Below, piece after piece: positions 13,084 to 23,539 of a stretch of DNA of 64,000 nucleotides. Location of the stretch: assembly GCA_963920525.1 (NCBI GenBank), contig OY986439.1, forward strand, positions 26,794,819-26,858,818, written 5' to 3'. The position numbers and the translations under genes were made by a program. The stretch's first letter is position 1. Each line of letters begins with the position of its first letter. This stretch comes from Dichetophora obliterata (lineage: Eukaryota > Arthropoda > Insecta > Diptera > Sciomyzidae). Under the pieces are notes generated by a model. It ran no database searches and was not told where the DNA came from. It was given only the letters and a program-made list of their open reading frames with translations.

Positions 13084-13513
13084 ACAGAAAATCTTTGACA
13101 GAATCTATACGATTTAAAACCGTATCTTTTATCTTATAATCAAAAATTAAATTATTCCTTTTTCGCGAAAAGGTCATAGTTTGGCATTTATCTGGATTAA
13201 GAAACATATTATTTTTGGAACACCAAACTTCAAAGGATTTTAAATCAGACTGGAGTAGCACTGAATTGTCTTTAGAATCTACTGTTCTGTATATTTTCAT
13301 ATCATCTGCATAAATGAACAGATGAGAGTATTTGATGATGTGGGTTACATCATTAATGGCTAAAATAAACAGAAATGGACTAAGGTGGCTACCTTGAGGT
13401 ACATCTGATGCAACAATAAATTCAGCAGACAATACACCTCGAAATCGTATTTGATAAGATCGCTCTGTCAGATACGATTGAATCCAGCTTACAAAAAATT
13501 GTGGAAAACCCAT
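13084..13513 (-). pseudogene. LINE reverse transcriptase palm and thumb fragment
   Basis: Minus-strand reading: MGFPQFFVSWIQSYLTERSY, then SDVPQGSHLSPFLFILAIND (motif B region), motif C HLFIYADDMKIYRTV with its Asp-Asp, LQSDLKSFEVWCSKNNMFLN and DKCQTMTFSRKRN. The order equals that of the intact RT at 60.5-62.1 kb. Beyond SVKDFL the sequence jumps into the CCCGGG patch. Upstream it joins 14463-14679 if the MITE is removed (KAFDKL-P-HKLIIFKLKL). Confidence 0.88.
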
Positions 13514-13548
13514 TAACTTTAGTTTAAATATAATTAATTTGTGTGGTA

Positions 13549-14460
13549 CACTCTAAAAAAGATATGTAAATTTACTAAAATTATTACAGTAATTATTGTT
13601 GAAATTCCAACTGATGTCTGATTTTACTATAAATCTTGCATTAATTTTTGAGTGTTTACCAATTTACACAATTCTTACTAAAATTAAACAATAAATGTTG
13701 AATTTTATGTCAATAACAGCTGCAAAGTATTAGATTACTACATAAACTTAATTAAAATTAAACAGTTGAATGTTCAACATCGACAATATATTCAATAGAT
13801 GCTCAGTTGAGTTAGCTTGTGAAAGTGTTAGGATCATTAACTTAAAGTTCTCTGATTTTTTATTAAAAAAGTGTAATGAGAATTCAGTTTTAGTAAAAGT
13901 TAATTGAATGCTGTGTTATTAGTGATATTTTGTCAGCAATATCTGAATGTTTTAGTTCTTTGAAATAATCAAAAAATTTCTTGTGTTTCATTTCTTCAAT
14001 TCCTAAGTGTTTATTTTTCATTTCGTTTTTTGTAGTGCCAATTTGAAGAAGAATAAACATGAAACAGAAATCAAACCATATCTCTGCACGTACTGTCAAA
14101 AGTGACAAATTGTTTTTTTATATCTTTACTAGAATAACAATAGAAGTTTAGATTGACTACATCAATTAAAGTAAAACTAAATATAAATTGTTGAATTTTT
14201 CTGAAATCGAAGTAGTAGATTTGTATTGGCACTACACAGATGAAAGTAACATTGAACAATTGATGTTTAATTTCGCTGCAATATCAATTTCATTGCTTCC
14301 TATTTTAAGCAAAATTCAACACTGTTTGTTGAATTTCACTACACAACAATGGAAACAAGATGTTGAATGAAATAAGAGTGTGTAAATTTACTACAGTTTT
14401 AGTAGCTTACCTGTTGCCTACAACTGTTGTAGTAAATTTCAACAAAAACTTTTTAGAGTG
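13549..14460. mobile_element. 912-bp MITE with TA target duplication
   Basis: The ends are CACTCTAAAAA (13549-13559) and its inverse TTTTTAGAGTG (14450-14460), with TA on each side (13547-13548, 14461-14462). Removing element plus one TA restores the LINE frame through AFDKL/HKLII. Inside, variants of GTAAATTTACTA and GTTGAATTT recur on both strands near each end (for example 13567, 13601, 14329, 14384 and 14430), so the subterminal parts are also inverted repeats. The TA site suggests mobilisation by an IS630-Tc1-mariner transposase, but no transposase is encoded. Confidence 0.9.
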
Positions 14461-14462
14461 TA

Positions 14463-14679
14463 GTTTATCAAATGCTTTACTAAAATCAGTGTAAATACAA
14501 TCGACCTGGTTACCAGAATAAACTGAATTTAAGCAGAATGTTGTAAAATCGAGGAGATTAGACACAGTGGATCTGCCAGTAATAAATCCATGCTGATGAG
14601 TTGTTATGATCCTCCCACAATGAATCTTCACACGATCATACACGAGCCGCTCGAAACACATACTGTAATATTTGTTCAT
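14463..14679 (-). pseudogene. LINE reverse transcriptase fingers and motif A fragment
   Basis: Minus-strand reading gives FERLVYDRVKIHCG, then HQHGFITGRSTVSNLLDFTT (compare HGFLSGKSTVTNLLEFT of the RT at 60.5 kb) and motif A DCIYTDFSKAFDKL, whose first Asp is catalytic. The upstream RT blocks (NKAAG-like, FPxxWK, NYR) are missing. It continues at 13548 after the MITE. Confidence 0.85.
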
Positions 14680-14762
14680 TTTTTATTTTTAGTCATTGGT
14701 ATTGTTCACTATTTCTTCTATGTTATTAATGCTCCAGCATTTTCTTTTATTTCATATTTCTT

Positions 14763-15242
14763 TTAGTTCATATATTCAAAATAATCTTCATCAGGATAAA
14801 AAGAGTCTGAACAGAATGACTCCTTAAAGAGAGTGTCAAATAGGCCACAAATTATAGCGGGATCGTCAGTAAATCCGTCAGAAGTCTTAAATGATGAAGG
14901 GAATCCATCAGATTTTTTTTTGGTGTTTATGAAACCCCAGAATTTCTTTGGATCAGACAATATTCTCAGCTTAATATTGTCTAAATAATTTTGATATAAG
15001 GTAGCTGAGCAACTTTTAAAATCCAGAAACAAACGCTTGTAGGTTTCTAGGTCATTTAAGTCTAAGCTAGAGACATATTTCTTCCATGCCCTATTCCTGT
15101 TGTTGCGAAGAGTCTTTAATTCCCTTGTGTACCAAGGGTATGCACAATTTTTCGCAAATCTGAGGCTATACGGCACGGACTCAGAAAACATAGTAAAGAT
15201 TTCCATATAAAAAATTAATTGAATCTTCAAGATTATTACCAT
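14763..15242 (-). pseudogene. LINE linker between endonuclease and RT
   Basis: The open frame reads SLRFAKNCAYPWYTRELKTL and NNRNRAWKKYVSSLDLNDLE, with FKSCSATLYQNYLDNIK and LSDPKKFWGFINTKKKSDGF, ending ...FYPDEDYFEYMN. This 'PWYTxELxxLRNxRNRAWKKY...DPKKFWxFINxKKK' linker is characteristic of jockey/CR1-like LINE ORF2. The next blocks (GPDGIP and so on) are lost by the deletion before 14679. Confidence 0.85.
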
Positions 15243-15353
15243 TAAAATATTCTAAAATTGCATTAAGTTTACTATGAAGTAAATGATTCAACCTCAGAAA
15301 GTCAGCTTTTTTGAAATTGAATTCATAAACTTTATCTATTGAATTGGAATTCA

Positions 15354-15993
15354 CTATATTTTCCCTGTCGGACTTGTACCGGACATGCTCAGTGGTGGAT
15401 GGTAGTCATCAACAGAAGTTAGAGCATGAAGGGCCCTCTTAACAATCACGTTGTTACAGTCTGTAGTTAAGACCAGGTCAAGAAGTCTTTCACGACTATT
15501 ATAAATACAACTTACTTGTTGTAAGTCAGAACATATATTATCAACAAATATATGCTCTTGGCGTGTCTTCAAATTAGATGCACAAAAATATGTATCATCG
15601 TCTGAAGATTCCCATTTCAAGTCAGGCAGATAAAAATCGCCCAACAATAAAATGTCGTCACTAACGTCAAGAATATTTATAACGTATTCTATGCAATCCG
15701 CAAGGCTTGCATAAATTTCCACACTGCTCTTTGGAGGAACATAAGCATTAACTACATATACATTAGAATTACAATGTACAACCTTAATGCATATAAGTTC
15801 GATATTAGAAGAGCAGGGAATATCGATAATGGAACTAACGAAGGAGTTCCTAACAGCTAATAAGACACCACCACCGACAGCAGAAGTCTGTCTTTTCTAT
15901 ATACTTCAGAACTATTATCAAACAATTCCAAGTCAGTAATGCTTCCACGTTTCAGTCAGTGCGATAATATCTTCACACAAATTGGGGCAGAAA
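15354..15993 (-). pseudogene. LINE endonuclease domain remnant
   Basis: The minus strand from 15993 reads CPNLCEDIIALTET, then after damage TSAVGGGVLLAVRNSF, IELICIKVVHCNSNVYVVNA, YVPPKSSVEIYASLADCIEY, ILLLGDFYLPDLKW (the active-site Gly-Asp-Phe box) and RERLLDLVLTTDCNN. It ends TSVDDYHPPLSM (Asp/His active-site region) at about 15380-15400. These are the ordered blocks of an AP-type LINE endonuclease. The open frame 15722-15354 covers the second half, and frameshifts break the rest. Confidence 0.85.
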
Positions 15994-16080
15994 GGTATAT
16001 GGTATATGGTTAATGGTATAAAGGCGGGGCAGAAATCAGTTTTCACTTATTTGAAGATGTTAAGGTATTTATAAGTTATA

Positions 16081-16147
16081 AAGAGAGAGAGAGAGACAGA
16101 GGGAGAGACAGTGAGAGACATAGAGATATGGGGAGAGAGAGAGAGAA
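16081..16147. repeat. (GA)n microsatellite
   Basis: An interrupted GA-dinucleotide stretch of about 67 bp (GAGAGAGAGAGA, CAGAGGGAGAGACAG, GGGGAGAGAGAGAGAGA). A similar short one is at 2675-2721. Confidence 0.9.
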
Positions 16148-18385
16148 ATAAAAAACGCGTTCAATATTCATTAGCTCTTATGTAATCTAAAATTAAGATA
16201 TGTATACACTTTAAATTTTAATGATTTCTAATAAGGGAATTGTACAAAACTTTTATGAGCAACGTTATTTTTAATTTGTTCAAAAGAGAAAAAAACTAAT
16301 TTGAATGATTGTGAGCTGACATTCCTTTAAAATTTGTCACTTAACTAGACTGCGGTACCGCTGTTTTCGATATTCAAACGTCTTTCAAGCCTTAATGAAG
16401 TTTGTCAAATGCTCATAAATGCACACTTAATTAGCTGCTTTTAAAAGATAGCTAGCTATTTATACAAAAAATGTACGGAGCTACTTCACAGAAACTTTGG
16501 ATAAAATCTTCTTTGTAACGACAAAGAGAAAGCACATAAATTTTGTCCATACAAAAACAACGTTCGTCAATTTTATGCAAAATTATTAATTTAAACAGCG
16601 TTAACAGCATAACTAAGCCTTGTAGCAGTGTGTAAAATTTAAAGGAAATGAAAAAAATGGCGACTTTTAACAGTTACTTAGTATATTTGGTATGCCGACG
16701 TGATTGAACAATATTTAATATCAATTAATGGCTGCTGAAGTTTGGCTAACAAAAAACAAAAAAAAAAATTGCTGGAGACCTGACAAAATGCTCAATAAAT
16801 TCCGCATTAAAATTCAATAACAGCAAAAAGAAGTAAGAACTAGCAAAAAAAAAACAAACCATGTGTGAGTATGATTAGAAGCAGCTGTATGGATGGCGCA
16901 CCTTGTCTTGGTACCTGTTGCCTTCTTGCGTCGCTACCATTTTTTACAACAGTCATCATCAACGTCACAATAATCATCATGTTCAACTTCAGCGTCATCA
17001 TCATGCTTCTAGGCTTGTGTTCTATAGACTATAACTGCGAGCGTGAAATAAATAAAAACAATCTCTGGCCATCATCTGAGCAGCATTCAAGCCGCCGATT
17101 TTTTCTAAACAACGCTACAAGATTACCTTTCTTTACATTTTATCTTTCTTTTTTTTTCTTTTTTTTCTGAACATTTGTTTTGTTCTGTTTTTGTTGTTTG
17201 AGATTGCGCATGCGCAACAAGTTTCTTTTAGCCAAGTCAGCATTTATCAATGTTGCCACACTTGATTGTTGTCGCCTAAAAATGTAGGCTACCAACTAAC
17301 TGACTTGACTAGCTGGCTGACTGGCTGTCTGTTTGGCTCTGGCAGGCAAGAATGTATGCATTGATGGTTCGATTGTTGCTTGGTTGTTGTTGTTGTTCAC
17401 TTGGATGTACAACGGTAATATTTCCTGGTCCGTTGTTTTAATGCTGTTGTTTTTTTATTTAGTGATATCTAATATTTGTTGTTGTTATTGTTGCTTATTG
17501 ATTGTTATTGTTTTTATTTGTATTATATCAGCCATGAATCGCCGTAATCGATTTGCTCATTCTCAGTTATACAATCTTTGGCTAACGTAATGTAATGCTT
17601 ACGTTAGCCTGAATGCTTGACGTAAATCTTAGTTTTATCGTTTCTGCTATTTTCATGGATAACGATGATTTGAGTTTTTGCAGACAATGTAAGAAACTGT
17701 AGAATCTATGCCAAGATTTGATGAAAGCATACCTACTATTCTTAGTAGATCACGAAGACTAAGTTGAAGAATTCATTTTGCAATGCTAACAAAATTGTAA
17801 CTATTGTGTGATAAGAATTTTGGATTAATATAATATTGAGTACATTTTATGATTTATCTAATTGCGTTTTTCACTAGAAAAAAAAAAATAAAAATAATTT
17901 AAAGACTCCCTATAAAAAACTAACTATACAATTAGAATTTCTGTCAATAATGCACAGCAAAATTTTCTGCTGGCGACAAATTTGTAACTGCATTTTTTCC
18001 TGAAAAATTGTAACTTATAGTAAAATGTCTCAAGCAACAGTTTTCATACAATAATAACCCCTACGTCTGCATTAAATGATAGCTTTTTGAATGTTTTTGA
18101 AACCAAGTTCTTTTACCCGGCTTGCGGGTGGTGTGATTTGGTAGAAACCGTCACGTAACAGTGAGATTTCTGTGTGCGTATGCGTGCGAGTAATGTGCAG
18201 ACTACAACCCATTGGGCAAAAGCAGGGCTTTGAAACATTTCTAGTAGGTCATCTTATGGAGTTTTTAGCTCTTCCGTACTCATATCCAAGCCCATTAACT
18301 TCTTTATATGAAACGAGAAAATTTTCTAGGCCTTCCTTTCTCGCGACTTAAAGAAGCCTGCTAGAAGCCCTTTTTGAGAATGCTC
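16148..18385. other. Non-coding DNA, nothing recognised
   Basis: A+T-rich sequence with TTG-rich stretches (17380-17520) that create hydrophobic Leu/Val-rich open frames such as 16865-17170 and 17333-17590. I find no domain, splice-flanked coding block or paired repeat. Confidence 0.5.
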
Positions 18386-18407
18386 GTTAGAAAGAAAAGC
18401 AAAATCT

Positions 18408-18790
18408 CATGTGGCGGTCCGACATCTTATCCACTCGTCTACCGCAGTTGTTAACAAACTTCAGCTTATTTTGCATCATTACAAATGGAATTAAGCTTTC
18501 GGGAGCGCGGGTTCGAGACCCAGCTCGGACCAAAAATTTTTTAGTTTTTTTAAAATCTACATTTTTTTACAAATTTTTCTGTTCATTTAAAAATTTTTTT
18601 GGAATATTTTTGTAAAATTTCTTCATACAAAAATAATAGAAAAGACTTAGAATTTTTCCATATAAAAGTTTTCATATAATATGATATGTAATGTGTTGGA
18701 TTTCGGAGACCTGGGTTCGAGACCCAACTCAGACAAAAAAAAAATTTTTTTTGTTTCTTTCTTAAATTTTGTTTTTTTTTTAATTGATCT
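18408..18790 (+). repeat. tRNA-derived repeat fragments, two 3' halves about 200 bp apart
   Basis: At about 18501-18531 the sequence GAGCGCGGGTTCGAGACCCAGCTCGGACCA resembles the T arm and 3' acceptor of a tRNA, with the pol III B box GGTTCGAGACC. A second copy with GGGTTCGAGACCCAACTCAGAC is at about 18709-18734. Both are followed by A-rich then T-rich tracts and similar ATATAAAG-rich sequence. At 18410-18445 the opposite strand carries GCGGTAGACGAGTGGATAAG, like a tRNA D-arm/A box, inverted relative to the 3' halves. These look like degenerate SINE pieces, not functional tRNAs. Confidence 0.55.
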
Positions 18791-19229
18791 GATCATATAT
18801 AATTTTTCTAAGTTTTTTTAAAAAAATTTTCATATAAAGTAATATGAAAAGACTCAAAACCTTTAAAAGGTATGCCTTACAGGAGCAATCATCAATACAG
18901 AGAGCATGGAAGGTATATTGATGCCAATATGAGCACTACTAGCATGTTTTCTTTTGCGTTACGCTAGCTAAAATTCCCACTGGGACATAAGCCAGCAGAC
19001 GACTGTGGTGTGTATGTGTGTACGAGTATTGAGATTCGAGCAGACTAACAAACGAGCAGTCAACAGGGTTGAAAATGGCTTTTTCATTTTGGTAAACAAA
19101 TTTAGAACTAAATGAAAAAAAAGTATGGAATAAATTTTGTTTACTTCACGCATACTGCGTTAACTTTGTCACTCTGTTTGTAACGCTGATAAAGAGCCGT
19201 GGTAGGTATAGAAAAATATATACATATTC

Positions 19230-20215
19230 TTGACCATCATCACCTCCTGAGCCGATTTCGCTAGGTCAGACTGTCGACACGATTATAGCCGCAATTTCAA
19301 AGCTGTCGTATTGAAATTTGGTATATGTGCTTATATTAAAAAAACAAGGATCAAGTTTTAGAACCAGCAAAATCGAATGAAAACCACGCCACCTTTATTT
19401 TTTGTAATAAACAATAAAATTTCTAAAAATGCCATTTACTTGGTATTGAGCACATAAGCTTTGAAGTAAAATTCTTGATCTTATATTTAAAATATTCACC
19501 ATATATTTCAAATTTGTTAAGATCGGATAAAACCAACGCCTACCTATCATACAACGTTACTTTAGCAAATCTTTAAAATATATAAAAATGACACAAAAAT
19601 ACTGTTATGATTAAAAATTTGCCCATAAATTTTGTCCGCAAAAATTTAAAATATATTTGAAATTCTGAAAATCGAAAAAAACAACGCAACAACATCCCAT
19701 AGAAAGTGACTTTAACAAAATCTCTGAAAATGCCACAAAAACTAATATAATGACCTGAAATCTTCCACATAAGCTTTGGTCTCAAATATGCACCATATAT
19801 TTAAATTTGTCAAAATAGTATGAAAACCAAGCCTATCTACCTAATTAAGTAACTATATGAAAACGGATAAGTTTCTAAAAATTCTGCAAAAATTCATTTA
19901 ATAAATTAAAATGATGAACATTAAAAAGAATATTAAAATTCACTTTGAGTTTGGAATTTGAAAAAATTAATAAAAATTCGACCAATCTCCCATACAAAGT
20001 GACGTAAATTCCACAAAAATGTGTGTATTTACAGTATATTTAACACATAATCTTCCATACCTTCAACGTGTTCTGCATTTGAGTTTTCGCAAAACTGGAT
20101 GAATACTACAACAGTAATCTATACGAAGTGACGTAATCAAACCTTAAAAACATGCATAACTAAGAATATACAGTAGGTATATGAACTTCGACCCAGTCGA
20201 AGACAGTTCCTTCCC
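19230..20215 (+). repeat. Degenerate 150-190-bp tandem repeat array
   Basis: A cassette recurs in decayed form about every 150-190 bp. It contains an AAAACCACGCC-like string (19380, 19530, 19685 and 19820), then CATACAAAGTGACTT-like (19555, 19697 and 19998), then AAATTTCTAAAAATGCCA-like (19420, 19570, 19720 and 19870). It opens with CTGAGCCGATTTCGCTAGGTC and closes with CTTCGACCCAGTCGAAG and CTTCCCAGTTTT. This class is frequent in fly introns. Pieces in the opposite orientation occur at 34.1-36.3 kb. Confidence 0.6.
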
Positions 20216-20853
20216 AGTTTTATTTAAATTAAAATGAATGTGTTTTTAACAATTCAGTTCATAAGCCTTATAAAGAAAATTGCAACGGTTTTTATTTATT
20301 TTTAATTAATCACATAGTTTTTTATAATCACAAAACAGAACACAAGTGGTCTTATAATATTCATAAAATGAGATCAATAAAATTTATAAAAAAATTCTAT
20401 AGACATAAAATTAAGACGTCTTTTTATAATTTAAAAACAAAAATTTTTACAAACGTGCGAATTTCTTTCTTTTTAAATCAGGTTCTTCGCATATGTCTTT
20501 AAGTGAACCACCCATCCACCCAAAATCTGACACAATCCAGCCGAAATTCAAGCAATTCTTCACTTTCAGTAATATTATAGAAATTTGTTTATTTGATATA
20601 TTACTTCTGATATCAATATTGTGGCATTTAGTTCACTAGATTTTAAAAAATATTTTGCTTAAATTAAATTAAATAAATTGTTGCAATCTGCATTCTGTTT
20701 CTGTAATTGGTTCTTATTTAACTTTGAAAATAAAATATTCTTTTATCATTTGCTGTCGAGTGAGAAATTTTAAGAATTTTTTAAGCAATTTTAAATAAAA
20801 TTGGAGAAAATCGAATCTCTAAATAATTTTGTCGATAAATAATTGGTAGTCGA
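20216..20853. other. Non-coding DNA, nothing recognised
   Basis: A+T-rich sequence without features I can support. Confidence 0.5.
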
Positions 20854-20861
20854 GTGCGCAG

Positions 20862-21291
20862 CAGTGTGAACAGAGTGGAATATTTTTTATTTCGAGATTT
20901 TTTCTTTTCAAAAATATATTCTGTATTCCTATATTTTGATTTTACTAACAAAAAATTTCCTTTCAAAAATGCCAAGAAAATAGTTTTAAAGTTTTATTTC
21001 TTGTTTATTTTTGTTTGTAATTGTTTGCATTTTTTAAGTAATTTTTGTCAGTTTTTAGGTAATTTTTGTAATTTGTGCAGGTATTTTTTGGTTTTTAGGT
21101 TATTAAAATATGCGCCCTGGTAATAACTATCCACAAAAAATGTCCTTAAACTTGCTGTTGTGTTTCTTTAATATAAATATTTAAAATGCAAAGTGGAATA
21201 TTTTTGTGGAATATAAAAGTTGTAAGTGGAATATTTTGGAATATTTTTTTACAAAAAAGCATATTTCTTAAAAATTCTTCTGGTCACACTG
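20862..21291. mobile_element. 430-bp hAT MITE
   Basis: It has a perfect 8-bp target duplication GTGCGCAG at 20854-20861 and 21292-21299. The terminal repeats are CAGTGTGAACAG (20862) and the inverse of CAGTGTGACCAG (21291). The motif GTGGAATATTTT is repeated near both ends (20876, 21191, 21206, 21225 and 21238), again typical of hAT subterminal sites. The Phe-rich open frame at 20854-21123 is a compositional artefact. It is non-autonomous. Confidence 0.93.
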
Positions 21292-21299
21292 GTGCGCAG

Positions 21300-21430
21300 C
21301 CAAGTGCGCAACTTTCTCTTTCTTTCTTTTTCTCTCTAAGTGTGTCTTTGCTTTTGACACGCATTTGGTATTATTATTTTTGTGTTTGTTTTAAAATATA
21401 CGTGAGAATATTTATTGCAATTAAGTTGTT
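21300..21430. other. Spacer between the hAT MITE and the foldback element
   Basis: About 130 bp of unremarkable sequence including a CTTTCTCTTTCTTTC tract. Confidence 0.4.
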
Positions 21431-21432
21431 AG

Positions 21433-23476
21433 GCCACATTCATAGTGTACGCTTTGGCTGAAGCTGGTTCATAAAGCTGTTTTGGCGAGCATTTTTTGAT
21501 CATAGTGAACGCCTTTTCAACGCATTACAAAGTATATTCTATAATTTATAGTGTGAGCAAGCGAGATGGAAATATAAGCGTTGAAAAGCATTTAAAAAGT
21601 AGCTTTATGCTCGGAGTCAGTTTGCTCTATGAAGACTTTGAGCTTTTTCCATATGATTATTAGACCGACATAGAAAAACGAAGAGTCTTTTTTTTGGGAG
21701 CATGTTTATAAATAGCTTCCCTGACATCTTCATAGCACATTAATTAGGTTATTTTTTAAAAAGATATCAGTAGAAAATTGATGATCGATGGTTTATATCA
21801 TGATCTAACTTAATATTTTCGATGTCGCTGAGCACGATGAAGCTATTTTTGTTTTTGTCTTATCAATATTCAAGCAAAAACACGAAATTGAAAATTTTTT
21901 AAATTTTCAAGTTCAATACTTGACAGTAAGTGGTTTCACATATTTTTTTGGCCAATCCAAAATAGCCGTCTTTTTAGCCTATCAAAAAAAATGATAATCA
22001 TGAAAACCTTGTAATTTTGAACCATTTTTTTTCCAAGATATGATCTAAATGTTAAATAGAAAATAAATACAAAAAAGTATTCGCCTATTTGGCCAAATCA
22101 AATCCCAAGTTTGATATTTTAAGAATTTTTTTCGTGAACCTACAGCCGTGCCAATGCCAAAATAGGGTATATTTTGAGATAACGTAGCTCAGTCAATTAA
22201 AATGTGATTTTCGTAAAACGGCTACCATTAGAAAGGTTATTTCGTTATTTTGTTAAGAAAAAATATGTAACTCTTTTTAAAAAACTGCAGTGAGTTTGTC
22301 CATTCTTAATTTCAAAGTTTAATACTAGGGTATCTTATTTCGGGACGCTTCGGCAATCCCGGGATTTCGGGATTTGAAAAACACAATCTTGGGATACCGG
22401 GACTAGTCCCAGGTTTATTACTTTTCTTCAACGATATGAAATTATGGTGTGCTCTTGAAAAGTTCAGAAGTTATGGTGTAAGACGTGAAGTGGTAATGCA
22501 TTTTCAATATAAATTTAATGAGCGTTGAGTTTAAAATTGAACAATTTGAAAGTTGAACAACAAAAAAAAAAGATTGATACTGTCTGTCCCAATCTTATGT
22601 AATAATGATTGTTCTGCACTACTGCCTTGTTCGACATTCCGCAAATATCTTGTCTTGGATACTCAATCAGACACAGTTTTTCATGGTTGTTGAGATGACT
22701 ATTCCTGAGGTCACTCATTATTATTCATCAGAATTATGAAGACGCAGACCTATTATTTATACACAGACAGAATTATGAAGACAAATTTCGCAATCGATAG
22801 GATTGAAGTCTTTACAATAACACTGCTTTGAACTAGTCAGAAATAATTTTAGAAACATTTCAAGACGTATTGTTCCAATCAGACGCAATGCTTTATTTTC
22901 TTGAACATTCTTTTTCAGCATTAAGATCATATCTTGAAAAAGAAACGGTTCAAAATTACAAGGTTTTCATGATTGTCATCTCTTTTGATGGGTTAAAAAG
23001 ATAACCTTTTTGGATTGGTAAAAAAAACCTAAATCACTTACTGGCAAGCCTTGAACGTGAAAATTCATAATTTTTTTTTTGCCAATTTAGTGTTTTTACT
23101 TGAATATTAATAGAAACCTCGAACAAAAAAAAACAGTTCCATCGTGTTCAGCGACCTTGAAAACATAGAGTTAGATCATGAGATAAACCATCGGTCTTCC
23201 CATTCTTTATTGATATATTTTTATTTTTGAAAAATAACTTTATTGAAGTGGCCAAAATTTTCGAAACTTTGATACTAGCAGTACATAAGGGTTAAAATTT
23301 TGGGACAAATATTTCAGTGTGTACGAGTAGGTACTTTAAAGATGTCCTTGAAGCTATTTTTCACATGCCTCAAAAAAAAGTCTTCGGTTTTTTGGGCCGG
23401 TCTAATGATTATACACAGAGTGTTTTTCAGCTAAACCTCTCAGCTCAGCAAAAAGCGTTCACTATGAACGTGGCCT
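21433..23476. mobile_element. 2-kb foldback element with arms of about 600 bp
   Basis: The left end TAGGCCACATTCATAGTG (21433) is the inverse of CACTATGAACGTGGCCTA (about 23459-23476). Inverse matches continue inward with indels: ATTATTAGACCGACATAG against GGGCCGGTCTAATGATTATA; ATCATGATCTAACTTAATATTTTC against GAAAACATAGAGTTAGATCATGAG; CATGAAAACCTTGTAATTTTGAACC against its inverse at about 22949. The arms span about 21433-22050 and 22915-23476. The loop carries a CCCGGG patch (22330-22415) and no convincing gene. The terminal TA could be a 2-bp target duplication, but that is not secure because the end itself is palindromic. Confidence 0.85.
22330..22415 (+). repeat. G+C-rich CCCGGG-type repeat fragment
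   Basis: CGGGACGCTTCGGCAATCCC, GGGATTTCGGGATT and GGGATACCGGGACTAGTCCC stand out from the A+T-rich loop. It aligns with the inverse of 12998-13083. I do not know its parent element. Confidence 0.55.
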
Positions 23477-23539
23477 AAGAAATGGAAACTGCAGCAAACG
23501 TGTGTAAAACAGTGTAATCTGATGTTAGAGTTTCAAAGT

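Larger units (their letters stand above)
13084..15993 (-). mobile_element. Degenerate jockey/CR1-type LINE (endonuclease plus RT), minus strand
   Basis: The minus strand runs from the endonuclease (15993-15354) through the linker (15242-14763) to the RT (14679-14463 and 13548-13084). A MITE (13549-14460) interrupts the RT. The first part of the RT is missing between 14763 and 14679, an internal deletion of several hundred bp judged against the intact relative at 60.5-62.1 kb. The 3' part of the RT and the 3' end are cut off by the G+C-rich patch at 12998-13083. No target duplication could be found because both termini are damaged. Confidence 0.85.

Noticed and set aside
15984..16035. GGGGCAGAAA direct repeat as target duplication of the 13-16 kb LINE
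   Set aside because: The two copies are only 42 bp apart at one end of the element and do not flank it.
16865..17590. Hydrophobic open frames resembling membrane proteins
   Set aside because: They arise from TTG/ATC-rich simple sequence. The hydrophobic residues reflect base composition.
18501..18531. Functional tRNA gene
   Set aside because: Only a T-arm-like 3' half is present. The D-arm-like part is on the opposite strand.
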